Assembly (NCBI RefSeq): GCF_024138395.1
Contig: NZ_JAMYDU010000017.1
Location: 1-64,000, forward strand
Direction of reading: 5' to 3'
Length of the DNA: 64,000 nt
DNA from: Pseudomonas mandelii
GTDB lineage: Bacteria > Pseudomonadota > Gammaproteobacteria > Pseudomonadales > Pseudomonadaceae
Made by a program: the position numbers and the translations under genes
Notes under the pieces: model-generated
What the model saw: the letters and a program-made list of their open reading frames with translations, nothing else
Told to the model about the DNA's origin: nothing
The model's database searches: none
Shown here: one piece after another, positions 24,651 through 32,984 of the stretch
Numbering within the stretch: the stretch's first letter is position 1
Layout of the letters: each line of letters opens with the position of its first letter

Positions 24651-25694
24651 TTATTTTGCAGCCCAGGAATTGAAGCGCTGCTCCAGTTGCTCGCCGTTGT
24701 CAGCCCAGAAGCTGACGTCGATCTGCACCTGGTTGGCGATGTTTTCCGGGGTGGTCGGCATGTCTTTCAGGACATCCTTGGACAGCAAAGGCACGGCTTG
24801 GGTGTTGGCCGGGCCGTAAGCGATGTTTTCCGAGTAGGTCTTCTGCTGCTGCGGAGCCACCGTGAACGCGATGAATTTCTTCGCCGCTTCAGCACGGGTC
24901 TTATCCAGACCTTTTGGAATCGCCCATGCGTCGAAGTCGTAGATACCGCCGTTCCACACCACTTTCAGATTGCTTTCTTTCTGTACCGCAGCAATCCGGC
25001 CGTTGTAGGCCGAACTCATGACCACATCACCGGAGGCGAGGTATTGCGGCGGCTGTGCGCCGGCTTCCCACCACTGGATGCTTGGCTTGAGCTCATCGAG
25101 CTTCTTGAACGCACGGTCCTGCCCGTCCTTGCCGGCAAGCACTTTGTAGACGTCTTTCGGCGCAACACCATCGGCCATCAAGGCGAATTCCAGGGTGTAC
25201 TTGGCGCCTTTACGCAGCCCGCGTTTGCCCGGGAATTTCTTGGTGTCCCAGAAATCGACCCAACTGGTCGGAGCGGTTTTCAGCTTGTCGGCGTTGTAGG
25301 CCAATACGGTCGACCACACGAAGAAGCCCACGCCGCACGGCTGGATAGCGCCTTTGACGTAGTCTTCGGTTTTGCCGAACAGCGCAGGGTCGAGTTGCTC
25401 GAACATGTCTTCGTCGCAACCACGGGACAGTTCTGGCGATTCAACTTCCACCAGGTCCCAGGACACGCTTTTGGTGTCGACCATGGCTTTGACCTTGGCC
25501 ATCTCGCCGTTGTACTCGCCAGCGATGATTTTGCCGTTGCCCGCCGCTTCCCACGGTGCGTAGAAGGCTTTGACCTGCGCCGCCTTGTTCGCCCCGCCAA
25601 AGGACACCACGGTCAGGTCCGGGCCCGCCGCCATCGCGTGCGCCGCACCCATCATGCCGACGACCAGGGCGGTGAATTTCAGGGATCTCAACAT
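24651..25694 (-). CDS. agtB: ABC transporter substrate-binding protein (AgtB/PotD-like)
   Basis: 347 aa periplasmic protein with a signal peptide (MLRSLKFTALVVGMMGAAHAMA). The body follows the spermidine/putrescine-type fold (LTVVSFGGANKAAQVKAFYAPWEAAG). Such proteins bind linear amines or omega-amino acids. It is the second gene of the agt-like operon, 48 bases after the ATPase gene. High expression of binding proteins relative to permeases is usual, and the repeat downstream could favour this. Confidence 0.82.
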   Translation of the reverse strand: MLRSLKFTALVVGMMGAAHAMAAGPDLTVVSFGGANKAAQVKAFYAPWEAAGNGKIIAGEYNGEMAKVKAMVDTKSVSWDLVEVESPELSRGCDEDMFEQLDPALFGKTEDYVKGAIQPCGVGFFVWSTVLAYNADKLKTAPTSWVDFWDTKKFPGKRGLRKGAKYTLEFALMADGVAPKDVYKVLAGKDGQDRAFKKLDELKPSIQWWEAGAQPPQYLASGDVVMSSAYNGRIAAVQKESNLKVVWNGGIYDFDAWAIPKGLDKTRAEAAKKFIAFTVAPQQQKTYSENIAYGPANTQAVPLLSKDVLKDMPTTPENIANQVQIDVSFWADNGEQLEQRFNSWAAK

Positions 25695-25742
25695 TTATTG
25701 TTCTCCAACTGCAGGGTTAGTGTTGGTGAAGCAGGGGGGCGA

Positions 25743-26867
25743 TCAATGCGCCTCTAAAAGTGGGTCGAGCGCGCGAACGTGTTCGACCTGCCAGCCAAGC
25801 GGTACCACATCGCCGACGGCGAGCGCGGGATCGAGCTCGGCAATCGGTTGTTTCACAAAGAAGTCGGTCTTGCCGCAGACTTCCAGGCGAACCCGGACGT
25901 GGTCGCCCAGATAGATGAATTCCGCCACCCTCCCTGAGAAGCGGTTGACGCAGGACTCGCTCGAGCCATTGAGGCTCACGCGCTCCGGGCGAATCGACAG
26001 GGTGACGGGTTCGCCGGTCTTGCCGACATTGACCGCCAGGGCTTCAACCTTTTCACCGCGACCGAGCTCAACCACGCAGCGGTCGCCGGTGTGGCTGTGC
26101 AGGCGACCATTGAGACGGTTGTTCTCGCCGATGAAGTTGGCGACGAAGGTGTTTTTCGGTTCTTCATAGAGGGAGCGCGGCGGCGCGATCTGCTGAATCT
26201 CGCCCTGGTGGAACACCGCCACACGGTCGGACATGGTCAGGGCTTCGCCCTGGTCGTGGGTCACGTAGACCACGGTCACACCGAGGCGCTGGTGCAGGTG
26301 TTTGATTTCCATCTGCATGTGTTCGCGCAGTTGTTTGTCCAGGGCGCCGAGAGGTTCGTCCATCAGCACCAGTTGCGGTTCGAACACCAACGCACGGGCC
26401 AGGGCCACACGCTGCTGCTGACCGCCGGACAGTTGCGCCGGATAACGCTGGGCGAAGGTGTCGAGCTGAACCATGCTCAACACACGTTTGACCCGGTCAC
26501 CGACATCGCTTTTGTTCAAGCCGCGCACGGTCAGCGGGAACGCCAGGTTTTCGGAAACCGTCATGTGCGGAAACAAAGCGTAGTTCTGGAACACCATGCC
26601 GATGTCGCGTTTATGCGGTGGCACGTTGTTGATGGAGCGCCCGGCCAGTTGAATTTCGCCGGCGGTCGGCGTTTCGAAACCGGCGAGCATCATCAGACTG
26701 GTGGTCTTGCCGGAGCCGGACGGCCCGAGCAAGGTGAGGAATTCGCCTTTGCGAATATCCAGGTTGAGGTCTTTGACGATCAGGTTCTCGCCGTCGTAGC
26801 TCTTTTGCACTCCACGAAAGCTGACCAGAATATCGCTGGCCCCTGCGCTTGAATCAACCTGGCTCAT
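25743..26867 (-). CDS. agtA: ABC transporter ATP-binding protein (AgtA/PotA-like)
   Basis: 374 aa ATPase. Walker A is LGPSGSGKTTSLMML, the signature is LSGGQQQRVALARAL, and Walker B is LVLMDEPLGALD. A TOBE domain follows from about residue 275. The ATG at 26867 is preferred over GTG 26873 because AAGG lies 7 bases upstream. It is the promoter-proximal gene of the four-gene importer. A 16-base palindrome (GTAGGG-ATCG-CCCTAC) lies about 110 bases upstream and could be an operator. Confidence 0.87.
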   Translation of the reverse strand: MSQVDSSAGASDILVSFRGVQKSYDGENLIVKDLNLDIRKGEFLTLLGPSGSGKTTSLMMLAGFETPTAGEIQLAGRSINNVPPHKRDIGMVFQNYALFPHMTVSENLAFPLTVRGLNKSDVGDRVKRVLSMVQLDTFAQRYPAQLSGGQQQRVALARALVFEPQLVLMDEPLGALDKQLREHMQMEIKHLHQRLGVTVVYVTHDQGEALTMSDRVAVFHQGEIQQIAPPRSLYEEPKNTFVANFIGENNRLNGRLHSHTGDRCVVELGRGEKVEALAVNVGKTGEPVTLSIRPERVSLNGSSESCVNRFSGRVAEFIYLGDHVRVRLEVCGKTDFFVKQPIAELDPALAVGDVVPLGWQVEHVRALDPLLEAH

Positions 26868-26977
26868 ACCCACACCTTTGTTATTGATGACTGCTGTGGA
26901 TTAAGCCTAGTGGACGCTGGGAGCCACGCAAATCGGGGCGCAGGAGAGAATCGCCTCAGCCGGATGGAAGGTTGGGG

Positions 26978-26993
26978 GTAGGGATCGCCCTAC
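26978..26993. promoter_or_regulatory. Palindrome upstream of agtA, candidate regulator site
   Basis: GTAGGGATCGCCCTAC is a perfect inverted repeat with 6-base arms and a 4-base centre, about 110 bases before the agtA start. Spacing and symmetry suit a dimeric LuxR/NarL-type response regulator such as the AgtR-like protein encoded next door. The link is an inference. Confidence 0.4.
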
Positions 26994-27103
26994 AAGGATG
27001 GCGGGGATGGATAGGAGCAGCGGCAAGCTTGAAGCTGCAAGCCGCAAGAACAGGCAAAAGCAGCGTTGAAGGCATGTCGCAAATGGGCATGCCGACACGG
27101 TCC

Positions 27104-27177
27104 CTGTAGGAGCGAGGCTTGCCCGCGAAGGCGTCCTCACTGACGCTAAAAGCTTCGCGGGCAAGCCTCGCTCCTAC
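27104..27177. repeat. REP doublet (REPIN) after the response regulator gene
   Basis: CTGTAGGAGCGAGGCTTGCC...CGCGAAG and CTTCGCGGGCAAGCCTCGCTCC are inverted with about 20 bases between. It sits 18 bases beyond the response-regulator stop codon and could act as its terminator. Confidence 0.88.
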
Positions 27178-27195
27178 GGGGGATCGCGTTCAGAT

Positions 27196-27825
27196 TTAGA
27201 GAAGTTTGTGTTCCATCGCGTACTTCACCAGTTCGGCCAGGGAGGTGATGTTGAGTTTTTGCATCAGCCGCGCCTTGTGGGTGCTGATGGTTTTGCTGCT
27301 CAGGGCCAGTTGTTGCGCGATGTCGTTGACGTTGGCGCCCTGGGCCAAGCGCTCGAACACCGAGAATTCACGCTCCGACAGCAATGAGTGCAACGGCCGC
27401 GAATCCGTCAGGCCGACTTCGAAGACCATACGGTCGGCCAGGTCCGGGTCGATGTATCGTCCGCCCGCCGCGACTTTGCGGATTGCCGTCAGCAGCAATG
27501 CCGGATCGCTGTCTTTTGTCGCATAACCTGCGGCGCCGACCTTCAACGCCCGAGCGGCCATTTGCGCTTCGTCGTGCATCGACAACACCAGAATCGCCGG
27601 CGGATTGTTCAAGGCGCGAATCCGCGGGATCGCTTCCAGGCCGTTGACCCCGGGCATGGAGATATCCAGCAACACCACTTCGCAGGGAACATGGCGCAAG
27701 GTCTCGAGCAACTGCTCGCCATTGCTCGCCTCCCCTACCACCAGCAAGTCCTTGGCGAGGCCGATCAACTGCTTGATGCCTTCACGAACGATGGTGTGGT
27801 CTTCGGCTACCAGTACACGAATCAC
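27196..27825 (-). CDS. agtR: NarL/LuxR-family response regulator (AgtR-like)
   Basis: 209 aa two-component regulator. Receiver domain: acidic pair at the N-terminus (VLVAEDHTIVREG), phospho-acceptor Asp in VVLLDISMPGVNG, and conserved Lys in KVGAAGYATKD. The C-terminal LuxR helix-turn-helix is LSEREFSVFERLAQGANVNDIAQQLALSSKTISTHKARLMQKL. It lies downstream of the sensor kinase gene. Position next to agtABCD matches agtSR of P. aeruginosa, reported to control GABA/5-aminovalerate uptake. Confidence 0.85.
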   Translation of the reverse strand: MIRVLVAEDHTIVREGIKQLIGLAKDLLVVGEASNGEQLLETLRHVPCEVVLLDISMPGVNGLEAIPRIRALNNPPAILVLSMHDEAQMAARALKVGAAGYATKDSDPALLLTAIRKVAAGGRYIDPDLADRMVFEVGLTDSRPLHSLLSEREFSVFERLAQGANVNDIAQQLALSSKTISTHKARLMQKLNITSLAELVKYAMEHKLL

Positions 27826-27856
27826 TTGCCTCTCCTCAATAATTGCTTTGTCGCCG

Positions 27857-27931
27857 AAAAGATCGCAGCCTTCGGCAGCTCCTACAGGGGTACGCGTTCG
27901 GCGTAGGAGCTGCCGAAGGCTGCGATCTTTT
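27857..27931. repeat. Perfect 29-bp inverted repeat between kinase and regulator genes
   Basis: The arms AAAAGATCGCAGCCTTCGGC.. (27857-27885) and 27903-27931 are exact inverses with a 17-base loop. This third repeat family (GCAGCCTTCGGCAGCTCCTAC) occurs once here. The right arm overlaps the first bases of the kinase stop codon, so the two-component operon is interrupted by a strong hairpin. Confidence 0.92.
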
Positions 27932-30323
27932 AGAGGTCCAACGGCACTCGCACACTCAGGGTCGTGCCCTCCCCCGGCTCACTCTCCAGCAACAACTGCC
28001 CGCCCATGATCAACACCCGCTCACGCATGCCGACCACCCCAAAGGATGTCGGCCTGCCAGTAGCGGCGACAAATCCTACGCCATCATCGCTGACGGTCAG
28101 ACAGAGTTCATTGCCCTCAAGGGCCAGCGTCAGTTCAACAGTATGCGCCTGGGCGTGGCGCATGACATTGGTCAACGCTTCCTGAAGAATCCGGAACAGC
28201 CCGATGGCCTTGGCATCGCTGAGCACCGGCAAGTTATCCGGCACTTGTACCAGGCACGGGATCTGCGTGCGCGCCTCGAACCGCCGGGCCTGCCATTCGA
28301 TGGCCGAGGCGATCCCGGCATCGAGAATCGGCGGCCGTAGAGCCGTGGCCACATCGCGCACCAGCTGAAACAGCTGAGCGATCAACCGCTTCATGCTGTT
28401 CAAGCGCTCATGCAGGCCCGGATCGAGCTGGGCGTAGGCCAGTTCGCACATGGACGTTTCCAGCTTCAACACGGTCAACATCTGACCCAACTCGTCGTGA
28501 ACTTCCCGGGCGATGCGGGCCTTTTCCTCTTCCCGCACGCTCTCCAAGTGGGCGGACAACTCGCGCAATTGCTCGCGGGAACTGGCCAGTTCCAATTCGA
28601 TGCGCTTGCTCTCGGTGATGTCCCAGACGATCCCGTCCCAGACATAAGCGCCATCTTCAAGCCGGCGGGTAATGGCCTTGATCTCGGCCCAGCGCTGCTC
28701 GCCTTGACGGGTCAGAATTCGTCCCTGCCACGACCAGTCGCTGTCGGTATCCAGTGCGTGATCCTGAGTCTGGTGATAACTGGCCCTGTCATCCGGATGC
28801 ACCAGACTGCGCAGGCCTTTGTCCCGATGGGCCAGAGTGGCCGGCGAGTAGCCCACCAGACTTTCGCTGCCTTCACTGATGTAGGCAAAGTCGATCTGGC
28901 CCGTCACCGGAGCGCGCTCCAGACGAAAGACCAGGCCGGGAACGTTGGCGGCGATCCCTTGTAGCCGCGCCTCGCTTTCCTGCAATGCGGCCAGGGCGCG
29001 ACGACGTTCGGTGACGTCATTGAGGTAAACCACCAGGTATTCGCCATCGCGAAAGCGCAAGAAGCTCAACGAAACATCCGCCGGCAGAATACTGCCGTCC
29101 GCGCGCACGCAATTGGTTTCGAAACTTTGCGGCCCTTCGTCACTGGCCCGAGCGCGTTTCCACAGGCTCAGCCAGCGGTCCATGTGCAAGCCGGGCTCGA
29201 AGTCGATCAATGGTCGATCAATGATCCCGCCTGCCGGGTAGCCGAGCATGGTTTCGGCCGCCCGGTTGGCGTAGCGCACATGGCTGTCCCAGTTGACCCA
29301 GAGGATGCCGACGGTGCTCTGATCGATGGAAAACTGCGTAAGGCGCAAGGCCTCTTCGCTGGCCTCGCGCAGGGCAATGTCTTCGCGCGCCGCCAGCAAT
29401 CGTTGCTCCAGACTGTGTTGCTGACGACGCTGCCAGAACACAATGGCCATGCTGCTCAGCAGTAACACCACCAAGAGCAGGCTGAGGTTTTGCCAGAAAC
29501 CCGGCGACTCGGACAGTCGCGGGTACTTGGGTTGCAGCCATTGATTGTGCAGTTGTTCGAGGTCCTTGGCCGGGATCGCCCGCAGCGCACTTTCGACGAT
29601 GCCGGCCAACTCCGGCCAGTCCCGGCGCGTGGCCACTCGCAACAGTTGCGGGAAACCGATATCGCCCACCACGGCCAACCCGGAGAACTCAGGCTCGGCA
29701 GACAGACGCCCGAACTGCGCTTCATCGACCACGGCGTAACGGGCCTGCTGACTCAACAACAACTGCAGCGCCTGGCGCTCCAGGGGCACACCTTGCAGGT
29801 TCAGATGGGGATAATTGCTGCGCAGATAATCGGCAGTGACGCTGGGCATGCGCACAGCGACGCGGGTCTGGCTGTCGAGTTTTTCCAGCTCTACCGCACC
29901 GGTGCTCTTCTGGTCGCTGACCACCAGTTGCGGCACTCGCATGTAAGGGTCGGAAAATTGCCAGAGCCGCAATGCCGCAGGGGTTTGCGTCAGCCCTGGC
30001 GCGATATCGATATCGCCTTCACGGGCGGCAGCTTCCAGTTGCGCAAGATCAGGATAATTACGCCAGTTCAGTTCGACCTTGAGCGCTTTGGCCAGCCACT
30101 TCATCAGCTCGATGTTCACCCCGGACAGGCGCTGCAAGCGGCGATCGTATTGGGCATAAGGCGTTTGCAACACCACTCCGACCCGCAACTCGCCATGCTG
30201 CGCCAGCCATTGCTGTTGCGTTGGCGACAGGTGCACGACATGCGCCGGTGGCGCGGGCGCCGCCCAGCCCATCAAGGGAAACCATAAACAGCCGATAACC
30301 CACAGGCAGCGAAAATGCATCAT
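27930..30323 (-). CDS. agtS: Membrane sensor histidine kinase with SBP-like sensor (AgtS-like)
   Basis: 797 aa. Signal peptide, then a periplasmic bacterial-type-3 solute-binding domain (about 30-255, GELRVGVVLQTPYAQYDRRLQ), a single helix (LLLVVLLLSSMAIVFW), two PAS/PAC segments (about 320-440 and 450-575), a HisKA_3 dimerisation domain with phospho-His609 (IAREVHDELGQML) and a HATPase domain (VSDDGVGF). It is of the NarX-like type paired with the LuxR-type regulator downstream. The ATG at 30323 is chosen, because the TTG at 30344 would displace the signal peptide. The fused binding domain suggests direct sensing of an amino-acid-like ligand. Confidence 0.85.
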   Translation of the reverse strand: MMHFRCLWVIGCLWFPLMGWAAPAPPAHVVHLSPTQQQWLAQHGELRVGVVLQTPYAQYDRRLQRLSGVNIELMKWLAKALKVELNWRNYPDLAQLEAAAREGDIDIAPGLTQTPAALRLWQFSDPYMRVPQLVVSDQKSTGAVELEKLDSQTRVAVRMPSVTADYLRSNYPHLNLQGVPLERQALQLLLSQQARYAVVDEAQFGRLSAEPEFSGLAVVGDIGFPQLLRVATRRDWPELAGIVESALRAIPAKDLEQLHNQWLQPKYPRLSESPGFWQNLSLLLVVLLLSSMAIVFWQRRQQHSLEQRLLAAREDIALREASEEALRLTQFSIDQSTVGILWVNWDSHVRYANRAAETMLGYPAGGIIDRPLIDFEPGLHMDRWLSLWKRARASDEGPQSFETNCVRADGSILPADVSLSFLRFRDGEYLVVYLNDVTERRRALAALQESEARLQGIAANVPGLVFRLERAPVTGQIDFAYISEGSESLVGYSPATLAHRDKGLRSLVHPDDRASYHQTQDHALDTDSDWSWQGRILTRQGEQRWAEIKAITRRLEDGAYVWDGIVWDITESKRIELELASSREQLRELSAHLESVREEEKARIAREVHDELGQMLTVLKLETSMCELAYAQLDPGLHERLNSMKRLIAQLFQLVRDVATALRPPILDAGIASAIEWQARRFEARTQIPCLVQVPDNLPVLSDAKAIGLFRILQEALTNVMRHAQAHTVELTLALEGNELCLTVSDDGVGFVAATGRPTSFGVVGMRERVLIMGGQLLLESEPGEGTTLSVRVPLDL

Positions 30324-30396
30324 CGAAGTCTCACACACTGACAAATACTGACCAACCCATTAGGCTGCCGGAATAACTTCTGGCCTGGAATATCCG

Positions 30397-31389
30397 ATGC
30401 CCCCTGTCTACCGCCTGGCACTGCCAGCATTGTGCCTGTCGTTGATCCTGCCTTGCGCGTTTTCCGTCGAGGCGGCCGCTCCGGCACCTGCCGCTGCGGA
30501 AAAACCCGCAGAAGAAAAACCGGTCGAACGTCAGCCGCTGCTTGAGCGTAGTCAGGAAGAAGCGAGCGCACTTGAGCGAAAAATCCCTGCGCAGGAACAG
30601 CAAAAACTGCAAGCCGGCACTGACAACTTTCTCGCCTTGTGGAAACCGGCCAATACCGCCGAACCCAAAGGCGCGGTGATTATCATCCCGGGCGCCGGCG
30701 AAACAGCTGACTGGCCGCAAGCGATCAGCCCATTGCGGCGCAAGTTGCCGGACGTCGAGTGGAGCAGCCTGAGTATCACCTTGCCGGACCTGCAAAGCGA
30801 AGCCATTGCGCCACGTATCGTCGAAGTGGCGCCAGCGCCGAAAACACCTGATGCCGGCAGCAAAGACGCCACGACCGCGGCGCCCATCGAACAGGCGGCC
30901 GGCGGCGAAGCAGATGTGGCCGACAAGGCCATCGTCGAAACTGCCGAAGACCAGGCCAAAGCCGACGCGGAGCGAATCTTCGCGCGCATCGATGCAGCTA
31001 TCGCCTACGCCGAACAGCAAAGCGCTCGCAGTATCGTCGTATTGGGCCACGGTACCGGCGCTTACTGGGCCACGCGTTATCTGAGCGAGAAGCAGCCATC
31101 GCAAGTCGAGAAGTTGGTGATGGTCGCCGCGCAGACGCCTGTTACAGCGACGCCGGGGCTGGCTGAGCTCACACCTACCTTGAAGCTGCCTACCGCGGAT
31201 ATCTTTTATATGGATAAGCCGGTGGATCGTAACGCTGCGCTGGAACGTTTGCAGGCCAGCAAGCGCTTGAAAACTACGGGGTTCAGTCAGGTGTCGCTCA
31301 AGGCTTTGCCGGGGAATGCCAAGGCCGAGCAAGAGCAATTGGTCCGTCGGGTGCGGGGTTGGTTGAATCCTCAACCTGCGGCGGACTGA
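30397..31389 (+). CDS. DUF3530 alpha/beta-hydrolase-fold periplasmic protein
   Basis: 330 aa exported protein (signal peptide about 1-27, then Ala/Pro/Glu-rich linker). The fold is of the alpha/beta hydrolase type (AVIIIPGAGETADWPQAISPL). The expected nucleophile elbow reads LGHGTGAYW, with Gly where GxSxG has the catalytic Ser, so the protein may lack hydrolase activity. A middle insert rich in Ala/Thr/Glu (about 155-195) is unlike an ordered domain. It is divergent from the kinase gene. Function unknown. Confidence 0.75.
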   Translation: MPPVYRLALPALCLSLILPCAFSVEAAAPAPAAAEKPAEEKPVERQPLLERSQEEASALERKIPAQEQQKLQAGTDNFLALWKPANTAEPKGAVIIIPGAGETADWPQAISPLRRKLPDVEWSSLSITLPDLQSEAIAPRIVEVAPAPKTPDAGSKDATTAAPIEQAAGGEADVADKAIVETAEDQAKADAERIFARIDAAIAYAEQQSARSIVVLGHGTGAYWATRYLSEKQPSQVEKLVMVAAQTPVTATPGLAELTPTLKLPTADIFYMDKPVDRNAALERLQASKRLKTTGFSQVSLKALPGNAKAEQEQLVRRVRGWLNPQPAAD

Positions 31390-31406
31390 TAGACCGGGTT
31401 GGCCCA

Positions 31407-31512
31407 TTCGCGGGCAAGCCTCGCTCCTACAGGTTTTATGATCGCCGCATAATTGGGCACGACACAAAACCTGTAGGAGCGAGCGGTGCGGCGATCCGAC
31501 TTGCCCGCGAAG
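31407..31512. repeat. REP doublet between DUF3530 and djlA-like genes
   Basis: CGCGGGCAAGCCTCGCTCCTAC at the left and GTAGGAGCGAGCGGTGCGGCG...TTGCCCGCGAAG at the right. AGGTTTT and AAAACCT inside extend the inverted match. It lies between two convergent genes. Confidence 0.85.
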
Positions 31513-31543
31513 ACGGAATCACTGGCAATACAACTCTGCCCTG

Positions 31544-32311
31544 CTAACGAAAATCCCGCCGCTCACGAATCAACGTATAGGCAGTATGCAATTCACGAGT
31601 CTTGTCCGTGGCCTCGCGAACCTGCAACGCCGTCGCACCGCTGCCGGCAATCTTGTCCGGATGATGACGACTGAGCAGGCGTCGATAGGCGCGCTTGATT
31701 TGCGCCGGCTCACTGGTCGCCGATACTCCCAATAGCCGCAAGGCGTCTTGATAAGTGACAGCGCTGCTGACCGACGGGCGTTGGTGCGGTTCATAGTCAG
31801 TCGCCAAGGCCTGCACCTGTAGCCGCGTCCAGCCCAACCATTTGCCCCACTGGGCAATCAGCTCGCGCTCACTGCTACCAGCGCGACCATCGGCCCAGAC
31901 CATCCGCCAACAGGCACGCAGCACGCCTTCCGCCGCATGGGGTTGAGCACTCAGGCGTCGCAGATAACCGCGCAACCGGTCATGTCCCGACTTACCGCGA
32001 TTGAACGCCGCAATCGCCCGACGTTGCGCCGATTCGGTCATTTCCAGCGAGCGCATTTCCTGCCGCGCCTGCTGGATGTGACCATCCACTACCCGCCCAT
32101 CGCTCTTGGCCAATCGGCCCAGCAACACGAATAGCAGTTCATCGTTGCGCAGCACCGAGCGGCCACCGAATTTTTCCCATAAATGCGCCCAACTCTGCAG
32201 GTGCAGGCGCCGATCCAATGCCTGTCCCAATAAAGCGCCGAGCATGGCCCCCGGAATGTCGGCTATGACAAAGCCCGCTCCGGCTCCAATCAGAGTCCCT
32301 GGCCACAACAT
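31544..32311 (-). CDS. djlA: DjlA-like membrane co-chaperone (TerB and J domains)
   Basis: 255 aa. A glycine-rich hydrophobic N-terminus (LIGAGAGFVIADIPGAMLGALLG) resembles the membrane anchor of DjlA. A TerB-like helical domain covers about 50-160 and a C-terminal J domain about 185-255 carries the DnaK-activating HPD motif (RRLLSRHHPDKIAGS). It would stimulate DnaK at the inner membrane. The stop of murU lies 1 base from its start, so it belongs to the murU-amgK transcript. Confidence 0.85.
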   Translation of the reverse strand: MLWPGTLIGAGAGFVIADIPGAMLGALLGQALDRRLHLQSWAHLWEKFGGRSVLRNDELLFVLLGRLAKSDGRVVDGHIQQARQEMRSLEMTESAQRRAIAAFNRGKSGHDRLRGYLRRLSAQPHAAEGVLRACWRMVWADGRAGSSERELIAQWGKWLGWTRLQVQALATDYEPHQRPSVSSAVTYQDALRLLGVSATSEPAQIKRAYRRLLSRHHPDKIAGSGATALQVREATDKTRELHTAYTLIRERRDFR

Positions 32312-32312
32312 G

Positions 32313-32984
32313 TCAGCGTCTCGCTTCTATCAGAGTTTCGACTTCAGCCAGGCGCTCGTGGGTGCCGACATCCACCCAATGCCCATTCAGGCGCTCGCCG
32401 GTCACTTGCCCGTCAGCCATCGCTTTGCGCAGCAGCGGCGCAAGCTTGAAGGCACCGGCCGAGCACCCGTCAAACAGCTGCGGATGCAACACGGCGATAC
32501 CGCTGTAGGTCAGGGTTGATGCATCCGGCTGACCGTCCTGCACATGGCCATCGACCAAAGTGAAATCTCCACTCGGGTGATGCGCCGGGTTGTCCGCCAA
32601 TACCAGATGAGCGAGCCCGACGATGGGCTGATGCAACACGCTGAAGTCGTAGTCGGTCCAGATATCACCATTGACCACCACAAAAGCCTCGTCACCCAAC
32701 AACGGCAACGCACGGAAAATACCGCCACCGGTCTCCAGCGGTTCACCTTCCGCCGAGTACTGAATGCTCACGCCATACCGCGAACCATCGCCCAGATAAT
32801 CTTCGATCTGCTGACCGAGCCAGGCATGGTTGATCACGATCTCGGTAAATCCTGCAGCGGTCAATGCTCTCAGGTGATACTCGATCAAGGGTACACCGCC
32901 GACGCGAACCAGCGGTTTTGGTGTGGTCAGGGTCAGCGGACGCATGCGCTCGCCTTTACCCGCGGCCAGAATCATTGCCTTCAT
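32313..32984 (-). CDS. murU: N-acetylmuramate alpha-1-phosphate uridylyltransferase
   Basis: 223 aa nucleotidyltransferase (MKAMILAAGKGERMRPLTLTTPKPLVRVGGVPLIEYHL) that makes UDP-MurNAc from MurNAc-1-phosphate. With AmgK it forms the Pseudomonas shortcut that lets cells reuse wall sugars without de novo MurA, which lowers fosfomycin sensitivity. Its start overlaps the amgK stop by 4 bases, strong evidence for a shared pathway. Length and context match the characterised P. putida enzyme. Confidence 0.93.
   Translation of the reverse strand: MKAMILAAGKGERMRPLTLTTPKPLVRVGGVPLIEYHLRALTAAGFTEIVINHAWLGQQIEDYLGDGSRYGVSIQYSAEGEPLETGGGIFRALPLLGDEAFVVVNGDIWTDYDFSVLHQPIVGLAHLVLADNPAHHPSGDFTLVDGHVQDGQPDASTLTYSGIAVLHPQLFDGCSAGAFKLAPLLRKAMADGQVTGERLNGHWVDVGTHERLAEVETLIEARR

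Larger units (their letters stand above)
26874..27195. other. Intergenic region between agtA and agtR-like gene
   Basis: A 322-base gap without a gene. It contains the agtA promoter region with the palindrome at 26978-26993 and the REP doublet at 27104-27177. I see no small frame with a good ribosome site. Confidence 0.6.
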
